64,000 bases of DNA from the NCBI GenBank assembly GCA_013397865.1, contig VZTI01005240.1:310001-374000 (forward strand), given 5' to 3'. The notes under the pieces are model-generated. The model saw only the letters and a program-made list of their open reading frames with translations. It had not been told where the DNA came from and searched no databases. This DNA comes from Struthidea cinerea (Eukaryota > Chordata > Aves > Passeriformes > Corcoracidae). Made by a program: the position numbers and the translations under genes. Shown here in pieces: positions 24,479 through 36,100 of this stretch; position 1 is the stretch's first letter; each line of letters opens with the position of its first letter.

Positions 24479-27400
24479 TATGACTTCCTGTTGGCTGTGT
24501 TCCCCTCCCAGCACAGGCTTCCATCTTCAGCAGAGCCCCCACCAAATCAAGGTGGAAGCTGTGGCACTCCAGGCTGGCAAAGCAAGGCCTGGCCAGATGT
24601 GGGTTGGGTCATGGCATGGATGGGGAGAAGGCAAGAGGAGGTGTTGCTCAATCTGGCAGACTGCACAAGGTTCTACCTGAACTTTATTTCTACCCTGAAA
24701 TAAATCTTGCCATAGCCCTGCCTAAATTTTTGGACCCAGGATCCAGCATTATATCTTACATTCCTTACGCATCGTAAGGAGCAGTGGAAGGTCTTGTTAT
24801 TCACTCCCTAAACCAATGGCCGGACTCTGCCAATCTCCTCCACATTGTGCTGTTCCTTATTCGCAAGATACGCTCAACATGATTGCCCGAGGGCTGAGGT
24901 GCTGTCAATGAGCTCACTTCAGGGGGATTCAGCCCAGACAGGACATCATTACTGAGCCTTAACTCATCCCTTTTGTTAGCAGAGCCGTTCTGCTGGTTGG
25001 CTCCTGTGTAAGTGAAGAAAACAGTGAACCACAATTTCTTACCCAAAAGGCCTGAAACTCCGGAGCCCAGCCCTGCAGTCATCACTCCCACAGCTCTTCC
25101 TTTACCTACACAAGCAGTTCCACATGTGGATGAGGTTGGAGGATTTTTGGGATGAGACCTCAGGTAATCCTGACCTGACCTGACTCACAAAGCAGGAGGC
25201 AGGAGCTCAATCCAACTGGCTTGTGAGGCAGTGCACCTTGCCAGAGATATCTGACGCCAGTTTCTTTGAAAATAAGGAAATAATCGTCTTTCTGATTAAG
25301 TTTGGATACTCTTAGATGGGCAAGGAGAAATGAGTCAAAGCTGAAGACACCATCAGAAAGGAGTAGAAGAGGAAGATAGATGTCAGAAGAAATTGTTTTC
25401 ATTTGGAAGCTCAGCTGAAAGAGGTGCTAAATAGCAGGAGGTCGGTGTTTGCAGATAACGGCCTGGCTTGTGAAGATTTCCTCTCCAGCCCCAGCCTGGA
25501 TTCTAAGTGAAAGCAAACAGGGTTTTTACTCTTTTTTGACCTGATCCTGCACTGTTCAAATCAGCCAGGCTTTGTTGTCGGCCCCATTCCCAGGTGGGGA
25601 GGGAACACAGCCCACTGTGCAATGCCTAGTCTGATGACAGCAAAAAGAGCATTTCTGAAACGTGTCAGCTAAAATATTTGAACAAGCAGGTTTTCAAATC
25701 CCAGTGTGGACAGAAGGAGCTGCTTTTTAGCAGGTGTTAGCAGGAAAAGATAAAGCTGCTCAGTTGAAAATATGTCATCTTTCATTTGGAAATGTGTCAG
25801 TACAAGTGTGTTAGCACCTTTGTGCCAAGTCTGGACAAGCCCTGGAGGAGGAGAATGGCTGAACTAACTGGGAGAGGGAGGTGGAACATGCTCTGGAGGC
25901 AGCCAAGTGCTGCAGTACTTTGGGTAGGAGAGGGAAAACAGCTATCCTCTAATGGGAGCAGTTTCAAAACAAAGGGATTTCAGAAAGGAATTCACAACTG
26001 TCAACATTTTTATACCTTCCCCAAGCAAAGTCTGACGATCCTGTTTGAGGGAGGCCACATGGAGTTCCTCCTGCATTAGGATTCCTGAGGCTGATGCTAT
26101 TGCGGATCCCACTGGGTTCAGCAGCAGTGGGACCACCTCAGGAGCCAGACCCAGAAACAGAGAAGAAAGGGATCATCCACCAAGGGCTCAAACTAGTCTC
26201 TGCCAGAACCTGGTGCTATAGCTGCTTTGGCATCCCAGCTGGCATTTTGGGTCCTGCACAATCACAGCAAAACCCAGCCTAGGCATCTTCATGTCCCTCC
26301 ATCAATATCCATAGCAGAACTTCAAGCACAGGGTTTGCTTGGCTGGATTTTCTCCGTGCATAGTGGCTGCACAGCCCCACTCACTTGGAACTTACCCAAG
26401 CAGCTGCTGATACAGCCCCGAAGAGACACAATAAAAAGGCAGGGGAAATGTACAAATTCTATTTAATGTGGAACGAGGGACTAGTTAATCTGATCCCTGA
26501 GGAACTCAAATGTATTTATTTTCATGACAGTGTTCCAAGACAACAGCTCTCCTACCTTGGATCCACACTCCCTCTGTGCAGACATGCCCAAATACCCAAG
26601 TCAGCTCCCAATCTGCTGCTTGCAACCAGATTTTGTGTATTTTGAGCTATCTCTCTCTTTGGCACAAAAAGATGGGTATAAACCCAAGGCACAGAGACAT
26701 CTAACAGTAGCAAAGACATGTTGCGGTGGCTAAGTCCACTTTACACCCTCCAAGCTACCCTAAAAGTGACCTCTCCCTACAACGCTGTGCTAGAAAGTTC
26801 TCCTTTTGTCTAGGTCCTGCTGGTCACTGGCCCTCTCCCCCCTCCCATCCCCTTTCCCATTGGCCCCTGTTATGTCACTCAACCTGTTCTGTTCTGTTCT
26901 GTTTCCCATGGTTCCAATCCCATCACAACAAATCCAGTGCAGCACATCAAGCAGGAGATTATTAAACACATTCTTGAGGTCTGAATAGAGTTACAAGTAA
27001 TAAATGGCAGAAGTCAATGCCCCAGTATCCAGGATGGATTTCTAGAGCTATATCCCAACCCACAGATGCAGGAAGAAATATTTAACTCAAGTACAGACTG
27101 AGCAGATCTATGAGAATATTAGTCCTGATGGTCCTCTGATTATTAGCACAGCACTAATTATTGTCACGACAGCTTTAAGTCCTGCTTGTCCTTCCAGGTC
27201 TGCACATCATCTCACAGTTTCCCAAGCAAAAGCATTGCAGCCTTCCCTGCTTTGCTGCACAGCACTGCCAGGTTTCCTAACCCTCCTCTCCATCCCCAAT
27301 GCCACAAGTATCCGGATCCTGCTGTGCTGATCCCACACTGGGGCAGCTGTAATTGTGTTGCCACAATATTAGATTAACAACAGGGTGACTCTGAAGGTAC

Positions 27401-30400
27401 AACCTGTTTTTAATTTCCTATTTGATGAAAAAATAGTTGCTGAAGTCAATTACTTTTTCATCATATTTAAGAGGGTGATCAAAGTTCTGTTACTGTGCAT
27501 GCCCAGAGCTACCCCCTCCTTGGATAAAACAGGAAAAAACAATTTCCTGCACAAATCCACTTGGGATATACAAGTTCCTTGAGCAGAGAATTCTAACAGC
27601 ATGAAATGTCAGGGCCAATTGAACTCGGTGTGCCAATATGATGCAGAGCAGCCACTGGCACCTTCACCAAAAACACATCCCAAGGGAAGCTCTCAACACC
27701 ATGGCAGCCAAGGCACCTGGCCAAGAAATAATAGACTGGGATTCAGCTGCATCCTCAGGGTGAGGGAACTTAAAGACATTGCTTCCATGAGCCTGCGTCA
27801 ACCACCATCCTGGAAAAACCTAAAGCAGAAACCTCCAGCACAGGAGTCAAGACCTCTCTGCAGCCAAGAAGTTCCAAGTGACCATCACAAATGAGAGCAG
27901 GAAAGGAAGAACTGACTGCAGCCTCCTGACTGCAGCACTCAGCCCTGAAGAAAAAGAAAATCAAAATAGTTTAAAAAATCAGCCTTTTAGGAAATACAAG
28001 ATACCCTCAATTCTTTACTACAGTGGTTTTCATGGAATGACTCAGACAGACACCAAAATCCCCTGAAATATTTTGTACAGGTAGTGCATGGAACAGTTTC
28101 CAAAGAGCAGGCAGTGAGTGTACTGGGTGCTTAACCCTTTCCAGCAGGTCTGATTTCCACTCCTTTTAGGAGCAAAAAGTATTTTTCAGAGGCAAATGAA
28201 GCCACTCCTAAAGAAAACCTTCTTCCTGGGACTATGGAAGGCCGACTCAAACAGCTGCAATGGCAGCAGTGTCACTGCAGGGCACAGCAGGGTGGCCATG
28301 GGGACCAGCAGGGCAGGGCCAGGCTGGACATGCTGGCTTTCTTCTGCCTGCAGCCCACAGCTGGCCATGGGAACCCCTGGGAGCTCTGGACAGGCCATTA
28401 GTGACACTGTGAAGGAGAGGAGAAAAAATTCTGTGGTTACCTCTGAGCCAAAATTGCTCGTTCTCCACATAGCAAAATTTTTCAGGAGTTTTGGAAAAAT
28501 GGAGGACCGTGCCATCAGCTTGAGGCCAGACAAAATAACACAGCAGTGCAAGCTCGGACATGGATCCAGGCCAACAAGCAGGACCCTACAGAAGAGGGAG
28601 ATCTGAGTCTGAGCAGATACCAACCCACCAATACATTCATGACGACAAAAGACCCACACCACTTCCCTCCCAAACATGATGAGACACTCTGACCTCCTGC
28701 ATTAGTTCAGCGTGTCCAGGCAGCCTGAAATACACTGAATATGTTCTCAGTAGAAGAGAGTCCCAGTTTTCAAGTTTTTATCCTAAATACACCATACAAA
28801 GGGTGAGCTTCACACCACAATGCACAGCACGTCCATGGTGGGAGGTTAAGTTAGTCAGCCCAAACACCAGTCTCACTCAGGAGGTCACATTGGTCCTCCG
28901 GAAGTCCAGTGATTCAAGCAGGTAACAGGAACTTCTTCCCCTGAGACAAGCAGCCCTTCTGAGCCATGTAAGGACAGCTAAAATATGTGGAGGTGGCAAG
29001 ATAAAGCCAGAGTGTCATCTCTGTGGCTCTGTGTCAAGGCAAAGCAGCTTGTCCACCACTCTGGGACATGAGAAGGGGCAAACCCTGTTACCACACCGAG
29101 GTATCCCAGGTGCAGAATGAGCCTTGTAGGGCATAACTGAGCAAGTTGTACCTGCCAGAGTAAAACTGAACAACCCCTTCAGATACTGTGGCCTTTGTGT
29201 GGCTCAGTCCTTTCCAGTTCCTGCACGGTGGAGCCACAGCACGCAGATTGAGGGGCTCGTTGCTGACAAGGGAAACAAAACTTACTGAGATTGAATGAGA
29301 AAAATGATGCAGCATGAGTTGTTTAAAGCAAGGATCAACTTTATCCTTTACAGTGCAGGGGGGCTGCAACTCCTGTGGGGGACTACAATTCCATAATTCC
29401 GCTACAGTACAGGGGACCACTGCTCCTGACTGGCAAGTATAAGAACTTATGCAATAAAATGAGAGTAACAGCTGGTATGGCCATTTTAAGGAAACAGAAT
29501 TAAATATAACTCATTTAGTCTGAATATCAGCTGCTGTTTCCACAGCTCCTTTAATAATGGAATCATTTGTCAAAGGGAATTAAAGGACTCACATTTCAGA
29601 AGGTTTTATGGACACTGAATGAAAGAAGACAAAATATATATTAAATAAATTGTCATATTAATAGAAGGGAGTGAAGGGGTTATTTCTTTTTTCATCCCTA
29701 CTTTCTGTGCATGCTCAGCCTTTTACCCGGGGGGATTATCTCTCTCTTTCCATGTTAACATTAAGACTGTATGCTTCTCTGAAAGATACAATTCAATGAA
29801 ACACAAAGTATGGAGCTTAATACAAAAGTAAACAGATGAAGTTCTGTGACCTCTGTATTTTATAGGGGACAAGACTGGATGATCTAATGGGCCCTCCTGG
29901 TCCTACTGGCTGTAACTCCATCAATGAATGACTTTTTAGAAGCGATTTTTATTTTCTGATCCTCTGCCATTCTTTTTGCATCTTTCCTAGGAAATAAGAG
30001 ATTTAGGAAGACCAAGCTGAATTAAAGATCCATGTAACAACAAATAAACAAATATGCAGTATTTTTGCTGACAATTTGAGGGTGTCATGGATCAGCAGTT
30101 TTAGTATAGTCTCAGGGAGAAAAGATCAAAAGACAAATCAATGCATCAGCTTTTAGTTGGTTTTAGATGGCATGCTAAGGGATTAAGAACTCAAAGGATT
30201 TCCCTTCAATCTCAGAGAGTTTCCAGAACATGTAACAGTTTTAGGTCAAATTATAATATTTAACTTGAGATAGCATGTTGACTGGAGAGGAACTTTGCCA
30301 AAAACAATTTTGCACACCACTAAATACTGACATTCGAATTCAGAAGGGAAACTTGCTTTAGCTCTCCCACAAGTTTGTACAAGTTTCTACCATTAAAAGA

Positions 30401-31199
30401 GAGATTGGTCTTTGCAAAAAAGAAGAGCTGAAAGTTGTAATGCTTCCCAAGTCAGATGGGGAGTAGTCCCAAGAGGATGATGTGTAATGTAGCAGAAAGA
30501 ATGTTTAAAAATACATGGGATCATGCTGCTGTATGGATATCCATGGCCTCTTAAAAGTCTGATAATTAATTAGCAGCAGGATAGTTATCAGTGCTTCTGT
30601 GTTCTTTACAAGATCTTCAGGAAACTGGGAAATATAAATGCCAGGGCTTATTTTTAGTAGGCAACTCATCTTTGATAATGCATAGCCGGACATCTGGCAG
30701 GAAAAGAAAATACTATCTCAGCCCAAGGCTGAAATTCTTCATTCTTATTAAAGACCTGATGCATCTCAGCCAGGTGGAATGGCCTGGCTGCAGGAGTCAC
30801 TGGGTGATACCACACAACCTGCATTAGATAGAGAAAGAGGCTGTATTATGAGGAGAAACAGTTTTAACGTCACACGTAGCTGTTTTTCAAATAGAAAAGA
30901 TCCTTTCCCTGTTGCTACATACCCTAACAAATAAGCAGAGGGGAGCTCAGATATCTGCACTGGCCAGACCTAACTTGGTTCAATTTTATTTCAACCCACA
31001 TTCCTCAAACTTCCAGCTGTCAATACTTCCTATCACCCCTGCAGGCTGCTTCACCCCTTTAGAGGAGACGAGGCAGCTGGAGAAAGTCATTTCATTAAAA
31101 TAAGAAAACACAATAAAACCCACAAGAAACCAAAAAACAGGCATCCAGGCTCCAGCTTGAAGAATTAGACAGTCCAACAATCGCTGGGTCAATTCACAT
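24479..31199. other. Intergenic DNA
   Basis: About 6.7 kb with no supported gene. A TTCTG pentamer run lies near 26886-26903. A possible ancient CR1-like scrap (about 29875-29930, gacaagactggatgatctaa) is too diverged to call. Open frames here lack domains and splice context. Confidence 0.5.
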
Positions 31200-31239
31200 T
31201 AAGCCGAACAAAGGGCAGACGGCAACAAGAAGATGAGTT

Positions 31240-31750
31240 AAATGGCTCGGTGGCTGCTGCCTGTCCCTAATTCTCTGTTGACTTTCGCCAGCGCCTTGTC
31301 ACAGGGGGGCCGCAGCATTTGACCCCCCGTTTCCAGGCGCGGGCAGGGAGCTGGGGACACATGCGGCAGCCTTAAATAGGCGGCTCCATCCCCGCATGCC
31401 CCGGCCCTGCCATGGGTGACTGCTCTCCCAAGTCAGCCTATCAGCAATTTATTGCCTCTTCTCCATCACCCGGCAAAGAAACTGTCTCACAGATGTTGGC
31501 ATTGTAACTCATTCAGTGTCACCGTGGGGTTCTCCGCCATTGTGTCCCCGCACAATGGGGCGGCATTCAGGGAAGGGCACGGCGGGGCTGCGAAGGTAGC
31601 CCGGGGCCGGGGCTGCGCCGCTGGCTCTTTGTTGGAGCTCCTCAGCCGAGGGTATCGCCTGCCCTTGCACTCCCCTGCGCTGGAGGCAAGGCCCGGAGAG
31701 GAGCTGGCAGGAAGGAAGGATTTTCTGCCTTTTGTGGGCTCTTTCTGTGC
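31240..31750. promoter_or_regulatory. Isolated CpG-rich block
   Basis: This stretch has roughly 30 or more CpG dinucleotides by eye in about 500 bp and contains ggcgcgggcagg and cccggggccggggctgcgcc, while neighbouring kilobases are nearly CpG-free. It holds a TTAAATA at about 31372 and an 8-bp inverted repeat CCATTGTG/CACAATGG at 31537-31558. No open frame resembles a known protein. It could be an orphan CpG island, the promoter of an unseen non-coding transcript, or a distal element of FGFR3. Function is inferred only from composition. Confidence 0.5.
31537..31558. promoter_or_regulatory. Inverted repeat of SOX-type cores
   Basis: CCATTGTG, a 6-bp spacer (tccccg) and CACAATGG form a perfect inverted repeat. 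Each arm contains the ACAAT/ATTGT core typical of SOX-factor sites. Paired SOX sites are known for SOX9 dimers, but the arms here are in the outward order with a longer spacer, so SOX9 binding is speculative. Confidence 0.3.
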
Positions 31751-31905
31751 TATTTTTGTTCTCCAGGACAGCTTTTGTTGCCCAAGGTAATGATCCTTGG
31801 CCCTTATTCATATCTCTGCTTTTGTCCGGGGGCCTTTGTAGGCACTGCATTGGGGGTGAAACCCGCCAGACACAGCACCAGGGCCAGCCCCTGCTATGTA
31901 TATAG

Positions 31906-31915
31906 CTATAAATAA
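31906..31915 (+). promoter_or_regulatory. MEF2-consensus match
   Basis: CTATAAATAA fits YTAWWWWTAR exactly. It lies just after the CpG-rich block in an A/T-rich stretch (tatgtatatagctataaata). A single 10-bp motif match is weak evidence. Confidence 0.2.
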
Positions 31916-32797
31916 CTAGCTGTGAGCTATCTGCTATGATATCATCCTTGTCAGAGCATTGGCAGCAGGTTGTGCGAAAGGTTTCACCGAGACACAGCAG
32001 ATGCATCCCGGCTCTGGAAAGCATCCCCAGAACACACCCCATTGACCCCAGAGGTGACCCCTCATCAGGGTGATGAGCAGCATCCCAAAGTCTGGTCAGG
32101 ACAAGGCTGTCCCACAGCTGTGTGCTGCTGTCCCCTGGGCTCCTTTGAGTGCAGGCACATTCCTATCTGTAGGGAACGAAAAAGGGGTTCCAGGAATGAT
32201 ATAAACCAAAGCAAAATTCTCCCCTCGAATTTCTGCCAAACCCCCTGGGATGATGTTCTCACCTCTTCTGAGTGCTCCTCCCTGGTGCCTGCAAAGGGAC
32301 GAGATGGCAGGAAACATGCACACACTGGTCTATAGGCAGGCTCACGTGTATGTTTATAAATAAATACAAAAAAAGTAAAAACAGCTTCAGTCCTTAGAAG
32401 AAGAGGAGCTCCAAGGCCTCCTGTTTGCACCCCAGTGCCAGCACCAGTGGCTTGAGTGTGGCATGCTCACCACACTCAAGTCAGAAAGGCAAAACTCAGG
32501 GGACAGCCCGCTCCTCACCAGAGCCTCCCTGGATGCCCAGGCCAGCGTTGCTCTGGCTCCCTACACAGAGCTCTCAGAGCTCCCCCCGGGCTCCAGACCT
32601 GTGAACAGTTATACAAGTTCTCACATGCATACTGTTAAGCATATTTGTTTTTATTTTTTCAGGTTCAAGGCCTCAGATTGTAAGCTCCGGAGGGTAGGGA
32701 GGCTCTGCTGTTCAGACATCTAAGCCACCACACCCACCCGTGAGGAGGAGGGATTTTGATTTTTTTTTTTTTTTTTTTTAAATTTTTCCACTCCATC

Positions 32798-32814
32798 NNN
32801 NNNNNNNNNNNNNN
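32798..32814. other. Assembly gap (17 N)
   Basis: Seventeen Ns follow a T-run (about 32758-32779) and a short A/T-rich stretch. As with the first gap, the cause is likely a homopolymer, and the true length is unknown. Confidence 0.95.
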
Positions 32815-33044
32815 TAATATCTCCCATCCATCAGCTCAACAGCAAAAACGGTGCCGAATGAAGTCTTTCCACTCATGCAATTTTTGTGGTCTAAAATTCA
32901 CCACGTGTTTAACCATGACTCCTTGGCCAGTCCCTGCAGCACCCAGGTTCCCAGGTGGTCCCCCATCCCAGCACCAGCCGAGCCTGCAACTGTTTAGTTT
33001 CTAAGCTCAGGGCAGTCAGGCCAGAGTGGACACAGGCCAAATAT

Positions 33045-33170
33045 AATATAGACACACACAGGCCTATATTATATAAAATACACACACACGCACACACACA
33101 TATTTTATGTATATGCATATACATATGTATATAAAAATATATAAACTCGCACACAATGTGTGTGTTTAAA
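33045..33170. repeat. CA/TA microsatellite cluster
   Basis: Runs of acacacaca, cacacacacgcacacacaca and alternating tatgtatatgcatatacata are interspersed with A+T stretches. The segment between them is partly palindromic. Confidence 0.85.
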
Positions 33171-36100
33171 ATAGAAACCCCCAACCAGAAAATAAAATAT
33201 TTTACTGCAAAGTGAATGGATTTTTTTAATGCTTAGGAAAATGTGTTAAAATATAACTAGAACATTAATGAATCCCTGTTCAAATGCCGATGAAATACAG
33301 GCTTCTTACTGACTGCACAAAAAAGTTTTACTGTTTATTTATATCACTTCTAATAGGAAAATATAATTTGGAGTGAAATATTATACTTGCTACAGAATGG
33401 GCCTAAGTCTTCATGGCCCACCAAGCTGTCCTCAGCAACAAACCTACGGCACAGAGGGTGTGGAAAACTCATGGCCTCTCTGAATGCAACCTTGAAAATC
33501 AAAACTGAACTGGAGCACACCAAGTTCACTCTCGTAGCAGGATCCTTTTTTCCTCATGAAACTGCAGAGTCAGGCCGTTTCCTCTGAGCCTGTTCTGAAG
33601 AAAAGCTTTCCCTCCAGACCAGCCCCTTTTTTCAAGTTTTCCCTTTAAACGGGTGTCATCCACTATGAAGAACTGCCTGATGTGCCCACAGGCAAGGTGA
33701 CCTCCTTGAGTAAAGTACTTCTCTGGAGGTCCCAAGCTGCTGTCCATGATGCTTTTGTTGGAAGGGAGCACCACTGTGCTTAACAGACCCTGTTTGATGG
33801 ACAGAGCCTGGTGGAGATTGGTAACCCAGCCAGGAATGGGTTCTTGACGCAGGTAGGCTTTGAGATCTCAGACCTTCAAACAAAAGCCACAGATTGTGTG
33901 GGCAGGTTTCCTGAATCACTACACCCTGTTATTAGGGCTTTCAGCTGGGAAGGGGAGAGACCTGGACTGTTTCACTGGCAATTTAATTATTTTATACAAA
34001 TGGGAATATCTTTAAAAGTTTCAGAGTCTGGGAGAGGCTTCAAGAGCTTTGTTTGGACATTTCTTTGTGAAAAGCAAGTTCAAGTCCCATCAAGCAGAGG
34101 AAAAATCACTTGTGGGAGTCTCCCATATCCCATATGGATACTTTATAGGCCTGGGCATGGGGAGGAGTGAGGAAAGCACAGCATTACTGCTTTCTCCAGT
34201 TTTTCAATGGACAGGAATTATTAACTCTTCTTGTGCATCAGACCAAGTCCAAACTTTGGGCCTCCAGCCATAGCAGACACCTCTAGTCCATGCAGAAGTA
34301 ACTTCCAAAGGCAATGTCAGGCTTCTCTGAGGTGATGAGTGTGATAAGGGTCCCATTAAGCTTCCCCTGTGTTCAGTGGCCAGGGATGGGCTTCTCCAGA
34401 AGGCAAGTACAACCACTGAAGATGCAAATTCTCCTCCAGAGGAATGTGTCTCTTCTTACTGAAGGAAGAGGTATCCCTGGCCACCAGAACACAAGGAATG
34501 GAGTGCAAGGAGCATTCTCTGGTGCTGAAACAAAGATTCATCAAATGGTTTTGTTTGGAAGTGAGCAATCTGGGTGCCAAATCTCAGTGTTTCCTCTGCC
34601 CTTCCCCTCATGAAATTCATTAATACCACCCTGTATGATTCCCTGTGCAGTGTGTGGATATTTGGCTTTCCTGCATAAAGATTATTCACACACTGACCCA
34701 TAGCTGGTCGGAGGAGAGCACTGACATATGTAAAGGATTGAGCCAAGCTCTTGGAAGCCAGTGGGAAAGAAAACAAACTAATATGCTGACATAGCACCTT
34801 AATAAGGAGTAATCAAGAAAAAGAGCAATGTTAACATGGCTCGAACAATACATGAATTATGTAATGCTGACACTGAAACGCCTGAAAAATGGTGGGAGGA
34901 ATCCCTTCTCCTCAGAGCTCAGAAGATGGTGCCCAGGACTAGCTGAGAGGGGCAGCTTGCCAGGACAGGACAGCAGAACCTTTCCAAGTCTGATGAGGGA
35001 TTAGTTTTCACCAGTTTAACAAAGAAAGCTTTCAGCATGTAGGTACAAGGGTGGCACAACCCTGGGAGATAAAAGGAGAAGGCCAACGTGAACAGTCGAA
35101 ACAGGCCAGTCTGAGTCAGTTTGTTATGGTGGATGTACCCGAAATCAACCAAAGGTGATTTGGAGAATCCTTGAGTAATCTTATGCAGCAAACCTAGCTA
35201 ATGGCTGTGCTCTGGTTTTGTGCAAGTGGTAATTAATAATCACAGCTGCATCGGGAGGAAAAATACATGAAAAATAATTTTGCTTTGTACAACTTAGTCT
35301 AGAACAACTATGTAAATACTGAGGTTCCTCAGGGGAGAATTTTTTAAGCAAAATTACCGAGCACAGCTCACATTGATAGGCTCCCTTACATCCCCAAGAG
35401 ATCCAGGTTCAGTAACTCAGGCTTTTCACCAGAAACTCTTGCCAGGGACCAAGATGTGACCAAGGGTGCAAGGAAAGCAAAGGAGTCCCAGCCATCAGTG
35501 ACTGGGTGACAGTCCCTTCACCAGCAACCAGAACAAACCCACTGAGTTGCTGGAAGAGTCTCACTCACTTCAGTGGTCTTTGGATCCTGTCCCAAAGGGA
35601 CAAGCAATTTCCATCACAGAAATATGCCTGCCACCGAGCTCATTTATTGGTCCTTTGTTGAATATGCTGTAAAGACTCACATAATAAAGTTACAGAAATC
35701 ATCCAGTATCAACAGGTTTCAGCTGGAGTGATTAACCGAAGTGCAGGAACTTGGAGAGCAAGTGTATTAATGTCTCCTGGACACTAAATCTTTCTTGCCA
35801 AACAGTAAAAGTGCCAAAAAAAGATAAATAATTAGGAAGTTAGAACAATGACTCCAAATCCCAAAAGGGGTTCACTAATTGTTTACAGAAAATAGACTGC
35901 AATGAAGGGATGATTAGAAATATATCAGCTGCAGGACTTTGATAGCAGCAAATCTGTCTTGGCAGGGGGAGGAATAGACTACAGAGAGGAACAGCAACAG
36001 CAGTCAAATAGGCAGGGGGCAAAATCCGCAGTCTCATGGATTTTGCAGTCCTGCAAACATCTACTGTATGGGTCTAAATGTAAGATGGCATTAGACATAT

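Noticed and set aside
29875..29930. Possible ancient CR1-like tail (gactggatgatctaatgggc)
   Set aside because: It is too short and diverged, with no terminal 8-mer repeats.
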